This document shows positions 25,516 through 34,143 of a stretch of DNA of 64,000 nt, in pieces. The stretch lies in assembly GCF_002220365.1 (NCBI RefSeq), contig NZ_MTHB01000023.1, forward strand, positions 1-64,000, in the 5' to 3' direction. This stretch comes from Caballeronia sordidicola. Its GTDB lineage: Bacteria; Pseudomonadota; Gammaproteobacteria; Burkholderiales; Burkholderiaceae. How positions within the stretch are numbered: position 1 is the first letter of the stretch; each line of letters starts with the position of its first letter. The translations under genes were made by a program, and so were the position numbers. The notes below the pieces were generated by a model. It was not told the origin of the DNA. It did no database searches and was given only the letters and a program-made list of their open reading frames with translations.

Positions 25516-27525
25516 ATGCCAGTAAAACGGATCACCGCCCAGCGCTTGAATGCATGGATCGCCCTAGCCGGCCAAACCAGCGTCGCCGTGCGCGCGACTG
25601 TCAGGACGTTGATCGCGACCACGTTGCCCAACTGCATCGTCAGGTTCGCTACAGTGGAAGCAACGCCTGCGCCCGTGCTGGCTACGGGTAGTCACGACTC
25701 TCTGCCGCTCACCCACCCAGGATCGATATCGCACAGTGCTCGGGGGACCAAAACGGGACGGCCCGTCCCAGCTTCGGCTTCGCCCGCGCCGCTTCACCTG
25801 TTGCATCCGGCTGCGGTGAATGAGCCTGAGCGCGCGCCAAGCGTCGCCACGGAAGCCACCCTCGCCGCGGTCGATTTCGTGGCGCAAGTGGATGCGTCGC
25901 TGCGGTTTTGCTATGTATCGGCGGGGAGCATCGAGTTCCTGGGTTATCACCGCGACTACCTGAGCTCGCTCACGTTGCACGAACTGGTGCCTTCGCATGA
26001 AATCGATGAACTCGACGCGCTTGTCGCGCGCGCGCAACAAAGCGGCAAGTTGGAGACCGCGACGCTGCATCTGCTGAAATCCTTGACCACGCCGATCCTC
26101 GTCGAACTGCGGATCGTCGCAACGCACACGCCGGATCTGCCCGGCTTCGCGCTCGCCGCTTTTGAGGTTTCGCAGTGGCGCGACCGCGAAGCTGCCCTAC
26201 GGCACGCGCTGAATCATGATTCACTGACCGGACTCGAGAACCTGACAGCGCTGAAAAGCGCGCTCGATGCCGCCCAGGCCGAGGCCATTCACACGCACAC
26301 GCATGCGGCGTTGCTGCTGGTGGATATCGACGACTTCCAGCGCATCAATCGCGCACTCGGCTACGACGCTGGCGACGACATGCTGCGCGAGACGGCTCGC
26401 CGCATCCAGCATGCAGCACGCGCCGGCGAGCGTGTGACGCGCGTGGCAAGCGACGAATTCGCCGTGCTGTTCTCGGCCGGCACCTCGGCTGAAGCGGCCA
26501 CGGCGGCCGAGGATGTCGCGCGGCGGGTGTTGAGCGCGATCGCACAGCCTTACCGGTACCGCGGACAACATACGCATTTGTCGGCGAGCATAGGCGCCGC
26601 CATCTTTCCCGACGAAATCGAGCAAGATAGCAGCAGCCTGCTGCGCATGGCCGACCACGCACTGGCGCAGGCGAAGACCTCGGGCGGCAATATTGTCGTG
26701 TTCCACGTTCCCGACGACGACCCCCGCAACGCCGAGCGCCTGAACCTGGAAGCCGATCTTTACGAAGGCGTGCGCAACGGCGAGTTTTCGCTGCACTTCC
26801 AGCCAATCACGCAAAGCCGCGGCGGCGGCGTGGTCGGCGTCGAAGCGCTGATCCGCTGGCAGCATCCGGTGCACGGCCTCGTTCCCCCGACAGCTTTCAT
26901 TCCGCTCGCGGAATCGATCGGCTTGATCAACTATCTTGGCAACTGGGTGCTCAAGGCCGCGTGCATGCAATTGGTGCAGTGGGACAGCGAAGGCTTCGTG
27001 CTGGACTACGTCTCGGTAAACGTCTCGCCGCAGCAATTCCGCGACAAGCGTTTCACGCAAAATGTGAAAGAGGCGCTGCAACTGACCGGCCTCGATCCGA
27101 GCCGGCTCGTGTTCGAAATCACGGAAAGCCTGCTGATGCATGATCCGGAAGAAGCTACCCGCCTGCTCGAAACGCTGGCGGCGCTTGGCATTGCGTTCGC
27201 CGTCGACGACTTCGGCACCGGCTATTCCAGCCTGTCCTACCTGCAGCGCTTCCCGCTGTCGAAGCTGAAGATCGATCGCAGCTTCATCGAAAACCTGCTG
27301 ACCTCGCGCAACAACCAGGCAATTGTGGCCGCGGTCGTGGGCCTGGCAAAATCGCTGGGGCTCGAACTCGTGGCGGAAGGCGTGGAAACACAGGCGCAGC
27401 GCGAACTGTTGATCGAGATGGGCTGTGACCAGATCCAGGGATGGCTGATCAGCAAAGCCCTTCCCGCCGGCGACCTGATGCGTTGCTTTCAGGATAAAAC
27501 GCTCTTTCTCCAGGCGCCTTTATAA
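25516..27525 (+). CDS. PAS-GGDEF-EAL protein, probable c-di-GMP phosphodiesterase
   Basis: 669 residues. A variable N-terminus of about 110 residues is followed by a PAS-like domain (about 115-225), a GGDEF domain (about 235-400) and an EAL domain (about 415-660). The GGDEF active site reads ASDEF (RVASDEFAVLF), which argues against cyclase activity. The EAL domain is intact: VEALIRWQHP, VNVSPQQF, EITESLLM, DDFGTGYSSL, KIDRSFI, EGVET. Its likely role is breakdown of c-di-GMP, with PAS and degenerate GGDEF as sensors. The true start may lie downstream, as the first 60 residues look poorly conserved. The HDOD gene at 27744 follows on the same strand. Confidence 0.88.
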   Translation: MPVKRITAQRLNAWIALAGQTSVAVRATVRTLIATTLPNCIVRFATVEATPAPVLATGSHDSLPLTHPGSISHSARGTKTGRPVPASASPAPLHLLHPAAVNEPERAPSVATEATLAAVDFVAQVDASLRFCYVSAGSIEFLGYHRDYLSSLTLHELVPSHEIDELDALVARAQQSGKLETATLHLLKSLTTPILVELRIVATHTPDLPGFALAAFEVSQWRDREAALRHALNHDSLTGLENLTALKSALDAAQAEAIHTHTHAALLLVDIDDFQRINRALGYDAGDDMLRETARRIQHAARAGERVTRVASDEFAVLFSAGTSAEAATAAEDVARRVLSAIAQPYRYRGQHTHLSASIGAAIFPDEIEQDSSSLLRMADHALAQAKTSGGNIVVFHVPDDDPRNAERLNLEADLYEGVRNGEFSLHFQPITQSRGGGVVGVEALIRWQHPVHGLVPPTAFIPLAESIGLINYLGNWVLKAACMQLVQWDSEGFVLDYVSVNVSPQQFRDKRFTQNVKEALQLTGLDPSRLVFEITESLLMHDPEEATRLLETLAALGIAFAVDDFGTGYSSLSYLQRFPLSKLKIDRSFIENLLTSRNNQAIVAAVVGLAKSLGLELVAEGVETQAQRELLIEMGCDQIQGWLISKALPAGDLMRCFQDKTLFLQAPL

Positions 27526-27743
27526 GATACCGTCACGTTTTTGTGTCGGCGCAGGCCAAGGACGGGCGCTATTGCAGCGTTTCATTGATGGTCTGCTGTA
27601 AAGCTTCCGTGTGAGCGCGCCGTTATAGGGTTTATGCAGAATTTGTGCGGGCTTTTTTCCGCGCATTACACTTCGACCCAGGTTGACGATTCAAGCCGTT
27701 CCGGGCACCCGGTCCGGAACGTGTAAGGCATTCACACAATCGC

Positions 27744-29219
27744 ATGGCAAGCAATTCCAAAGCCGAATTACTGGACAAGCTGTGGGGGCGCATGAGCGAG
27801 CGCGGAGACTTTCCGATGCTCTCCCAGGCTCTCCGCACTACTGTGTCCGCAATGAGCGACGACGACCTGGACTTTACCGCCCTGGTCCAGGTCGTTCTGT
27901 CCGACTTCGGCCTCACGCAGAAGGTGTTGCGCCTCGCCAACTCCGCGATGTACATCTCGTTCGGCGGCAACATCACCACCGTGACGCGCGCGCTGATGGT
28001 GCTCGGCATGGACGCGGTCGGCCATCTTGTGGTCGGGCTGAAACTGGTCGATCACTTTCATCAAAGTGCGCCACGGCGCATTGACGCCAAGCTCGAACTG
28101 AATCGCACGCTGCTCTCAGGCACCGTTGCGCGGCAAGTGACCGAGCACAGTGAGTTCCGCGCGTCGGAAGAGGCGGTCGTCTGCACGCTGATGCGTCAGA
28201 TTGGCAAGCTGCTGGTGGCGTTCTATCTCGAGACCGAGTGGGATCAGTTGCGCCGCAAGGCCACGGCCGAGCAGATCAGCGACAGCCTCGCATGCAGCAT
28301 GTTGCTCGGCGTCACCTTCGAGGAAATCGGCATGGAAGCCGCGGACCGCTGGCGCCTGCCGGAGACCATCCGCACCGGCATGCTGACCCGCGACCCGCTC
28401 GCCCCGATCGATGAAACAACGCCGCGCCATGTGCGCTGGCTGCAGGCCGTCACCAACTACTCCACCGAAGTTGCCGATGCCCTCACCGCGCAGCATGTCG
28501 ACGAGACGCATCGTGAGTCGTCGCTGGTGGACATCGCGAACCGCTACAGCCGCGTGTTGCTGACCGACGCTTCCACGCTCGCCGCGATGAGTCTCGCGCT
28601 CGCGAACGAGGACTCGAACGACGGCGTGATGCGGGAGATCGTGGAACTGCGCGCGGACGCCGATGCCATCGCGCGCGCGGGGTTATCGGCGGAAGCGCGG
28701 ATTGCTGCGGGGCTTGAGGACTTGCGCTCGCTGCCGTCAAAGAACGCGCTGAGCGCCGTGCTTGCGCTGGCGTCGGAAGCGGTGCTCGCCGGGCTCGCGT
28801 TTTCACGCACGGTGGTGTTCGTGCGCCAATCCAACAACGAGTTCCACGCGCGGCTCGGACTTGGGGCGGGTGTGGAGAGCCTGTTGCCGTCGCTGACGTT
28901 TCCCGCCGCGTTCGAGCCTGATGTGTTCCACCTGGCGATCTCGAACCCGGTCGGGATCTTTATCGAGAATGCTCGCGATCCACGGATCGAAGCCCGCTTG
29001 CCGCGCTGGTTCAAACCATCATTCGGCGACGCCCACGCGTTCGTCCTGCTACCCGTGAAGGCGAACGGGTCGACCGTCGCCATGCTTTATGGCGACTGGA
29101 CGCAAGCGCAGAACGTACGCAAGATCACGCAGCCGGAAATGGCCGCGCTGAATGAACTCATGCGGGAACTGAGTCGTTTTTTTTCTAATGCGGACTGGAA
29201 GGAAGTGGAGTTGCTTTAG
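27744..29219 (+). CDS. HDOD-domain signalling protein
   Basis: 491 residues. The HDOD domain covers about residues 20-225 (LVQVVLSDFGLTQKVLRLANSAMY, LMVLGMDAVGHLVVGLKL, EEAVVCTLMRQIGKLLVAFY). The C-terminal 180 residues look GAF-like (SAVLALASEAVLAGLAFSRTVVFV, AFVLLPVKANGSTVAMLYGDW). There is no output enzyme. Such proteins are regulatory adaptors in motility and c-di-GMP networks. It lies 218 bp after the GGDEF-EAL gene and is the third signalling gene in a row. Confidence 0.85.
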   Translation: MASNSKAELLDKLWGRMSERGDFPMLSQALRTTVSAMSDDDLDFTALVQVVLSDFGLTQKVLRLANSAMYISFGGNITTVTRALMVLGMDAVGHLVVGLKLVDHFHQSAPRRIDAKLELNRTLLSGTVARQVTEHSEFRASEEAVVCTLMRQIGKLLVAFYLETEWDQLRRKATAEQISDSLACSMLLGVTFEEIGMEAADRWRLPETIRTGMLTRDPLAPIDETTPRHVRWLQAVTNYSTEVADALTAQHVDETHRESSLVDIANRYSRVLLTDASTLAAMSLALANEDSNDGVMREIVELRADADAIARAGLSAEARIAAGLEDLRSLPSKNALSAVLALASEAVLAGLAFSRTVVFVRQSNNEFHARLGLGAGVESLLPSLTFPAAFEPDVFHLAISNPVGIFIENARDPRIEARLPRWFKPSFGDAHAFVLLPVKANGSTVAMLYGDWTQAQNVRKITQPEMAALNELMRELSRFFSNADWKEVELL

Positions 29220-29242
29220 CGTTTTCGTGCTTCAACGGGTGC

Positions 29243-29303
29243 GTAGCCGGTTCGTGACCCCAAGGTCACGAACCGGCTACGGGACCGCGAGTTGCGGGTC
29301 CCG
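29243..29303. terminator. Bidirectional terminator hairpins
   Basis: A perfect 17-bp inverted repeat (29243-29259 with 29264-29280, loop CCAA) is followed at once by a second, imperfect hairpin (29281-29302). They lie between convergent genes. No long T-run, so the efficiency as an intrinsic terminator is uncertain. Confidence 0.65.
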
Positions 29304-29313
29304 ACGCTCGTTC

Positions 29314-29763
29314 TCACTCACGCCAGAGTATGGCCACCGCCTGATCGCCGTACTCCACGATGTACCCGCCATGCTCGCGCTGCCATTCACGCGCGGCGCC
29401 AGCACCTGCAAACCACACCTTCTCGTAGTCGCCGAAAGCGCCCGCATCGAATCGGTATCGATCGATAACGGCCGGTTCTCGCGTATCAAGCACCGGCTTG
29501 CAAGCGTCCCAGCCGACATGACCCAACTCCACCGCCAGCATGTTCAATATGTGCTTGAGCTGAACCTCAGTGCGCGTTTTGTGCAGCTGCGCGAGCGTCT
29601 CGGCGCGGGTTACGCCCGCTGCGAGCAGGCGGCGCACGACGGGCATCGCCGTGCTCGTATTGTCCGCGTGAGCGCGACGAAGCAGCCGGCGCGCGTGGCG
29701 TCGAAGAAATTCGGTATTGGTGAGATCGGAATTGGCAAAGCTGGGACAGGATGTTGACCACAT
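29314..29763 (-). CDS. Conserved hypothetical protein
   Basis: 149 residues, soluble. AAGGAGAAACGTC before the ATG at 29763 is a strong ribosome site. The N-terminus is Arg-rich (FLRRHARRLLRRAHADNT). The C-terminal half has an orderly alternating pattern (YEKVWFAGAGAAREWQREHGGYIVEYGDQAVAILW) typical of a small alpha/beta domain. No family is recognised. It stands alone between a terminator hairpin and the chemoreceptor gene. Confidence 0.65.
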   Translation of the reverse strand: MWSTSCPSFANSDLTNTEFLRRHARRLLRRAHADNTSTAMPVVRRLLAAGVTRAETLAQLHKTRTEVQLKHILNMLAVELGHVGWDACKPVLDTREPAVIDRYRFDAGAFGDYEKVWFAGAGAAREWQREHGGYIVEYGDQAVAILWRE

Positions 29764-29962
29764 GACGTTTCTCCTTGTTGCGCCGTTCTCGCTGCGGCTA
29801 AAGGTTTAACGTTGCGGTTTATCCAGATGAAGAGATAACGCGTGACAGGTGTTTTCACTTTCGCGAGACCGGGCGCCCTGCCGCGCCCGTCGCGAATTCT
29901 AGAACAAAGGCTTGCGGTTCAGCAAGCCTGCATTCGTCGATTGGCATGCATACCGCGTTACG

Positions 29963-31618
29963 TCACGCCAGCTGAAACTTGCCAACCAGTTGTTTCAACG
30001 CATGCGCCTGATCGTCCAGCGACTGCGCCGCGGCCGCCGCTTGCTCGACCAGCGCCGCGTTCTGCTGCGTGCCCGCGTCCATTTGCGTCACGGCGAGATT
30101 GATTTCCTCGATGCCGCTGCTCTGCTCCGCCGACGCCGCGGAAATCTCACCCATGATGTCCGTCACCCGCTTGACCGCCTTTACGACCTCTTCCATGGTC
30201 GCGCCGGCTTCGTGAGCGAAGGTCGAGCCATCGGAAACACGCGCCACCGATGCGTGGATCAAGCCCTTGATTTCCTTCGCCGCCGCCGACGACCGTTGCG
30301 CGAGGTTCCGCACTTCCCCGGCGACGACCGCGAAGCCACGCCCCTCTTCGCCGGCCCGTGCCGCTTCAACCGCTGCATTGAGCGCGAGGATGTTCGTCTG
30401 GAACGCGATGCCTTCGATCACCCCGATGATGTCGCCAATACTCTTCGCGCTTGCATTGATCTGCTCCATCGTCGCCACCACGCGCCCGACCACCACGCCG
30501 CCCTTCTCAGCAATCTCGGATGCGTTGTGAGCCAGCGAACTCGCCTGCTTCGCGTTCTCGGCGTTCTGGCGTACGGTGGACGTCAACTCCTCCATGCTCG
30601 ACGCCGTCTTTTCCAGCGCGACGGCCTGTTGCTCCGTACGCTGCGACAAGTCCACGTTGCCCTGCGAGATTTCGCCGGACGCCGAGGCGATCGCCTCGGC
30701 GCTGGCCGCGATTTCGCCGACCGTCGTCGATAAATCCTTCTGCATGCCGGAAAGCGCGTGCAGCATGCTGGTGTTGTCGCGTTTGGCGATCGAGATGAGG
30801 TTCGACAGGTCGCCCGCCGCGATCCTCCTCGCAATTTCCATTGCATAGACTGGTTCGCCACCGAGCTGCTTCGCGAGCCGCCGCACGACCCATTCGCTTA
30901 CCGCGAACGCCAGCACGATCAGCACGAGCGTCAACAGGGCGACCATCACAAACGATTCGTGATAGATGGACGCCGCCGAGTCGATAGTCGCCTTGGCTGC
31001 CGCGCCACGCTGTTCAATGAGCGTATTCACGAGCTTTTCCAGCTTGGCTGTTGCCACCAGCAGCGAGACGTCCATGATTCCGACCTGCCAGTTCATCTGC
31101 GACAGGTCGAGCGGTTGTTCCTTCACCAGTTTGACGAAGGCGCGCAGGTCGGTGCTCCATGCGCCAACGGCCGTCGCCAGGCGCTTCTGGTCGCCCGTGG
31201 GGTCCGCGTAGCTTTGCAGGTTACGTTGCTCGCGGCCGATATCGGCGAGCGCATGTTCGACGTCCGCGCCGAGTTCGTCGCGCTCCTTCGCGGTGGTCGC
31301 GGTGAGCAGCATCTTTTGCGAGCGGCTCGCGCGCAGCACGGCGCTGCGCAGTTCTTCAACGTTCCGGCTGGCGACATACCCCTCGCGATAAATTGATTCC
31401 GTCGAACCGTTGAGACGGCTGATCTGCGTCAGCGCGATGACGCCAATCACCAACGAGCCAACCAGCAGCAACGCGAACGCGAGACGCAGCGACGCCTTGA
31501 CAGACAACGAATGGCGGCTCGTGCCGGCGATCTTGGCCATCGCCCGGGCGGCGGCCTTGGCGCCGCCGTCGGGAATAAATTGAGCGCCAGGATTACCCCG
31601 CAGCGAAAAAGGTTTCAT
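29963..31618 (-). CDS. Methyl-accepting chemotaxis protein
   Basis: 551 residues. A first membrane helix (about 45-67), a four-helix-bundle periplasmic sensor (about 68-225) and a second helix (about 228-250) precede a HAMP region and a long signalling coiled coil. The coiled coil contains the conserved hairpin tip [41 protein letters not shown] in full. Ligand unknown. No C-terminal CheR-binding pentapeptide is visible. A sigma-28-like promoter lies upstream at 31692-31718, which fits control with flagellar genes. Confidence 0.93.
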   Translation of the reverse strand: MKPFSLRGNPGAQFIPDGGAKAAARAMAKIAGTSRHSLSVKASLRLAFALLLVGSLVIGVIALTQISRLNGSTESIYREGYVASRNVEELRSAVLRASRSQKMLLTATTAKERDELGADVEHALADIGREQRNLQSYADPTGDQKRLATAVGAWSTDLRAFVKLVKEQPLDLSQMNWQVGIMDVSLLVATAKLEKLVNTLIEQRGAAAKATIDSAASIYHESFVMVALLTLVLIVLAFAVSEWVVRRLAKQLGGEPVYAMEIARRIAAGDLSNLISIAKRDNTSMLHALSGMQKDLSTTVGEIAASAEAIASASGEISQGNVDLSQRTEQQAVALEKTASSMEELTSTVRQNAENAKQASSLAHNASEIAEKGGVVVGRVVATMEQINASAKSIGDIIGVIEGIAFQTNILALNAAVEAARAGEEGRGFAVVAGEVRNLAQRSSAAAKEIKGLIHASVARVSDGSTFAHEAGATMEEVVKAVKRVTDIMGEISAASAEQSSGIEEINLAVTQMDAGTQQNAALVEQAAAAAQSLDDQAHALKQLVGKFQLA

Positions 31619-31938
31619 CTATTGAATTCCCCAGTTTTGATTGGCATCGCACGGCCTGCTTCTTGGGCGGGGCGCACGGCTACATCAATGGTCTACGGCG
31701 AAAAACGGCGCTTCTTTAGACGAGTTTCCCCCGCCCGTCGCAAACTTATGTCTGTCTCACCAAAAGCGGGCGTGCGCGCGCCAGGCGGGGGCAAACTGCT
31801 GTCCGTTTCGCGACAAACTTTGGCCGGACAATGCGTAGAGGACACATTAAAATTATTGCCAGACGGCGCATCCTTGCATTTCTGACGCGCTTCTGACCGA
31901 CCACGAAATACGACGAGAGACAACTTCCAGCCATCATC
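31619..31938. other. Divergent intergenic region
   Basis: 320 bp between the chemoreceptor and the fsr-like gene. It contains the sigma-28-like promoter for the former. TTAAAATT near 31850 may be the -10 region for the latter. Confidence 0.45.
31692..31718 (-). promoter_or_regulatory. Sigma-28 (FliA)-type promoter for the chemoreceptor
   Basis: Minus strand TAAAGAAG (31718-31711), exactly 11 nt, then GCCGTAGA (31699-31692). The consensus is TAAAGTTT-N11-GCCGATAA; the TAAAG and GCCG cores and the spacing match. It would give a leader of about 70 nt before the ATG at 31618. Confidence 0.6.
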
Positions 31939-33183
31939 ATGCAGACAAGTATCGATAAAGGCGCGCTCGGCGCCGCACCCGCCTTGAGCCCTGCCGTTTC
32001 GCGCACAGCCTTCTCCGTGCTCGGCGCGATCAGTTTTGCGCATTTGCTCAACGACATGATTCAGTCGCTGATCCTTGCCATCTACCCGATGTTCAAAAGC
32101 GAGTTTTCGTTGTCGTTCGGGCAGATCGGCTTGATTACGCTGACTTACCAGATCACGGCGTCGCTGCTGCAGCCGCTGGTCGGCTTATATACCGACAAAC
32201 ATCCGAAACCGTATTCGCTGCCGGTCGGCATGGGTTTTACGCTGTGCGGCTTGCTGCTGATGTCGATGGCCGGAAGCTTTCCGGTATTGCTGGTAGCCGC
32301 GGCCCTCGTCGGGTGCGGATCGTCAATTTTCCATCCCGAGTCTTCGCGAGTGGCGCGCATGGCATCGGGCGGGCGCCACGGGCTTGCGCAGTCGGTGTTC
32401 CAGGTCGGCGGCAATGCGGGCAGTTCCCTCGGGCCTCTTCTGGCCGCATTGGTCGTGATGCCGCATGGGCAACGCAGCATTGCGTGGTTCTCGGCGGCGG
32501 CACTCCTCGCCATCGTCGTGCTGGCAAACATTGGCCGCTGGTACCAACGTCACCCGGCGGTGAAGAAGGCACGTGCCTCGGCCGCGGTGTCGGCATTGCC
32601 GCGCAATAAAGTCATGCTCGCCATGACGGTCCTGATGCTGCTCGTATTTTCTAAATACTTCTATCTGGCGAGCATCAGCAGCTACTTCACGTTTTACCTG
32701 ATCAGCAAGTTTCATTTGCCGGTGGAAACCGCGCAGGTGCACTTGTTCTGGTTCCTCGCGGCAGTGGCGGTGGGTACGATCGTGGGCGGTCCCGTAGGCG
32801 ACAGGATCGGCCGTAAGGTTGTCATCTGGGTGTCCATCCTGGGCGTTGCGCCGTTCACCCTGATGCTGCCGTTTGCAAACCTGTTCTGGACCGGCGTGTT
32901 GTCAGTGGTGATCGGACTGATTCTGGCTTCCGCGTTCTCGGCCATTCTGGTTTATGCAACCGAGCTGATTCCCGGCAAGGTCGGCATGGTAGCGGGATTG
33001 TTTTTCGGCTTTGCTTTCGGCATGGGCGGCATCGGCGCGGCAGTGCTTGGCCATCTGGCTGACGCGACGAGCATCGATTATGTCTATAAGGTTTGTTCGT
33101 TCCTGCCGCTGATCGGAATCCTGACGATCCTGCTGCCAAATACCCGGGATGCGAAGGAAAAAACGGTGACGGCTAAAGCGTGA
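31939..33183 (+). CDS. fsr: MFS efflux transporter, fosmidomycin-resistance (Fsr) type
   Basis: 414 residues with about 12 membrane segments. The Fsr signature is clear: ISFAHLLNDMIQSLILAIYPMFK near the start, then TASLLQPLVGLYTDKHPKPYSLPVGMGFT and CGSSIFHPESSRVARMASGGRHGLAQSVFQVGGN. Members export fosmidomycin and possibly other small anionic compounds by proton antiport. It is a single gene divergent from the chemoreceptor. The substrate in this organism is inferred only. Confidence 0.88.
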   Translation: MQTSIDKGALGAAPALSPAVSRTAFSVLGAISFAHLLNDMIQSLILAIYPMFKSEFSLSFGQIGLITLTYQITASLLQPLVGLYTDKHPKPYSLPVGMGFTLCGLLLMSMAGSFPVLLVAAALVGCGSSIFHPESSRVARMASGGRHGLAQSVFQVGGNAGSSLGPLLAALVVMPHGQRSIAWFSAAALLAIVVLANIGRWYQRHPAVKKARASAAVSALPRNKVMLAMTVLMLLVFSKYFYLASISSYFTFYLISKFHLPVETAQVHLFWFLAAVAVGTIVGGPVGDRIGRKVVIWVSILGVAPFTLMLPFANLFWTGVLSVVIGLILASAFSAILVYATELIPGKVGMVAGLFFGFAFGMGGIGAAVLGHLADATSIDYVYKVCSFLPLIGILTILLPNTRDAKEKTVTAKA

Positions 33184-33262
33184 TGATCACGGTCATGTGA
33201 GCAGAACACACATACGACCGACGAACAGACAACTCTAAAACGAGTTTTCGTGTCGACGTTCC

Positions 33263-33306
33263 AGGCGCCCCACAAGGTTGTCACTTGACAACCTTGTGGG
33301 GCGCCT
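33263..33306. terminator. Long perfect hairpin after fsr
   Basis: A 20-bp perfect stem (33263-33282 with 33287-33306) around ACTT. It lies about 80 bp after the fsr stop and directly before the HicA-like gene. It lacks a T-tract. It could stop readthrough from fsr or limit expression of the small gene that follows. Confidence 0.6.
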
Positions 33307-33323
33307 CCAATATGGGGCTTACG

Positions 33324-33629
33324 ATGACTCGATCACAGCATCAGAAGAAGGAAATTGAAGAAGCATTGCAGCACGCGCAAACGCATGGCTGGCGCGTCGA
33401 ACAAGGAGGAAGCCATGCGTGGGGACGGATTTATTGCCCCTACAACGCAGCCGAGTGCCGCTGCGGCGAATTCTGTATTACCAGTGTGTGGAGTACGCCG
33501 AAGAATGCGGTGAATCATGCGCGAGCCATCAAGCGCGTGGTCGACAACTGCACGTTTCAGTCAGACAAAGTTTCCGGACAATCAACGGTCTCAAGCAAGG
33601 CAACGCCATGGAATACACGTTCACATTGA
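33324..33629 (+). CDS. HicA-like small protein, putative toxin
   Basis: 101 residues from the ATG at 33324 (GGGG 6 nt upstream; ATG 33312 is also in frame). The core HGWRVEQGGSHAWGRIYCP resembles the strand-strand-His core of HicA mRNA interferases, with His31 in a GSH motif. Unlike classical HicA it has four closely spaced Cys (38, 45, 47, 51; YCPYNAAECRCGEFC), which could bind a metal. Its end overlaps the next gene by 22 nt, the tight coupling usual for toxin-antitoxin pairs. The last 25 residues look unstructured. The toxin role is inferred from the motif and gene order. Confidence 0.6.
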   Translation: MTRSQHQKKEIEEALQHAQTHGWRVEQGGSHAWGRIYCPYNAAECRCGEFCITSVWSTPKNAVNHARAIKRVVDNCTFQSDKVSGQSTVSSKATPWNTRSH

Positions 33630-34132
33630 AGTACCGGTTATCGGAAAGCGACTGCGATCACGAAGCGTTGATCGGACGTCTCGGTGCCGCAGGATGCGAC
33701 GACGCGTTGATCGGCGTGGGTCAGCCAGGCCGGATTGCACTGGCATTTACGCGGGAAGCAGACAGCGCGCAAACGGCATTGATGAGCGCCTTGAAGGATG
33801 TCAAGTCGGCTGTTCCGTCGGCCGCGCTCGTTGAAGCGTCACCGGATTTTGTCGGCCTGACCGACGTCGCCGACGCAATCGGCGTAACGCGGCAGAACAT
33901 GCGCAAGTTAATGCTCGCGAACGCGGATACCTTTCCATCGCCGGTGCACGAGGGCAGCACCGCAATATGGCATCTGGCGGAAGTCATGGACTGGCTCAAG
34001 GCCAAAGGCACCTACCAGCTTGAGCAGGCGGTTCACGAAATCGCGGAGACAACCATGCAAGTCAATCTCACGAAAGAGGCGCAGCGGCTTACGCCCCGGG
34101 CGGAGCGTGAGTTGCGCACTTTGGTGAAGTAA
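33608..34132 (+). CDS. HTH DNA-binding protein, putative antitoxin partner
   Basis: 174 residues. Residues 1-75 form an alpha/beta domain (EYTFTLKYRLSESDCDHEALIGRL, IALAFTREADSAQTALMSAL). Residues 82-131 form an excisionase/MerR-like helix-turn-helix (GLTDVADAIGVTRQNMRKLML, then WHLAEVMDWL). This layout, an N-terminal neutralising domain plus a C-terminal DNA-binding domain, recalls HicB-like antitoxins, but the sequence is not an obvious HicB. AAGG lies 8 nt before the ATG. It overlaps the upstream small gene and would repress the pair if the module is a toxin-antitoxin system. Confidence 0.65.
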   Translation: MEYTFTLKYRLSESDCDHEALIGRLGAAGCDDALIGVGQPGRIALAFTREADSAQTALMSALKDVKSAVPSAALVEASPDFVGLTDVADAIGVTRQNMRKLMLANADTFPSPVHEGSTAIWHLAEVMDWLKAKGTYQLEQAVHEIAETTMQVNLTKEAQRLTPRAERELRTLVK

Positions 34133-34143
34133 AAAAAGATCGG

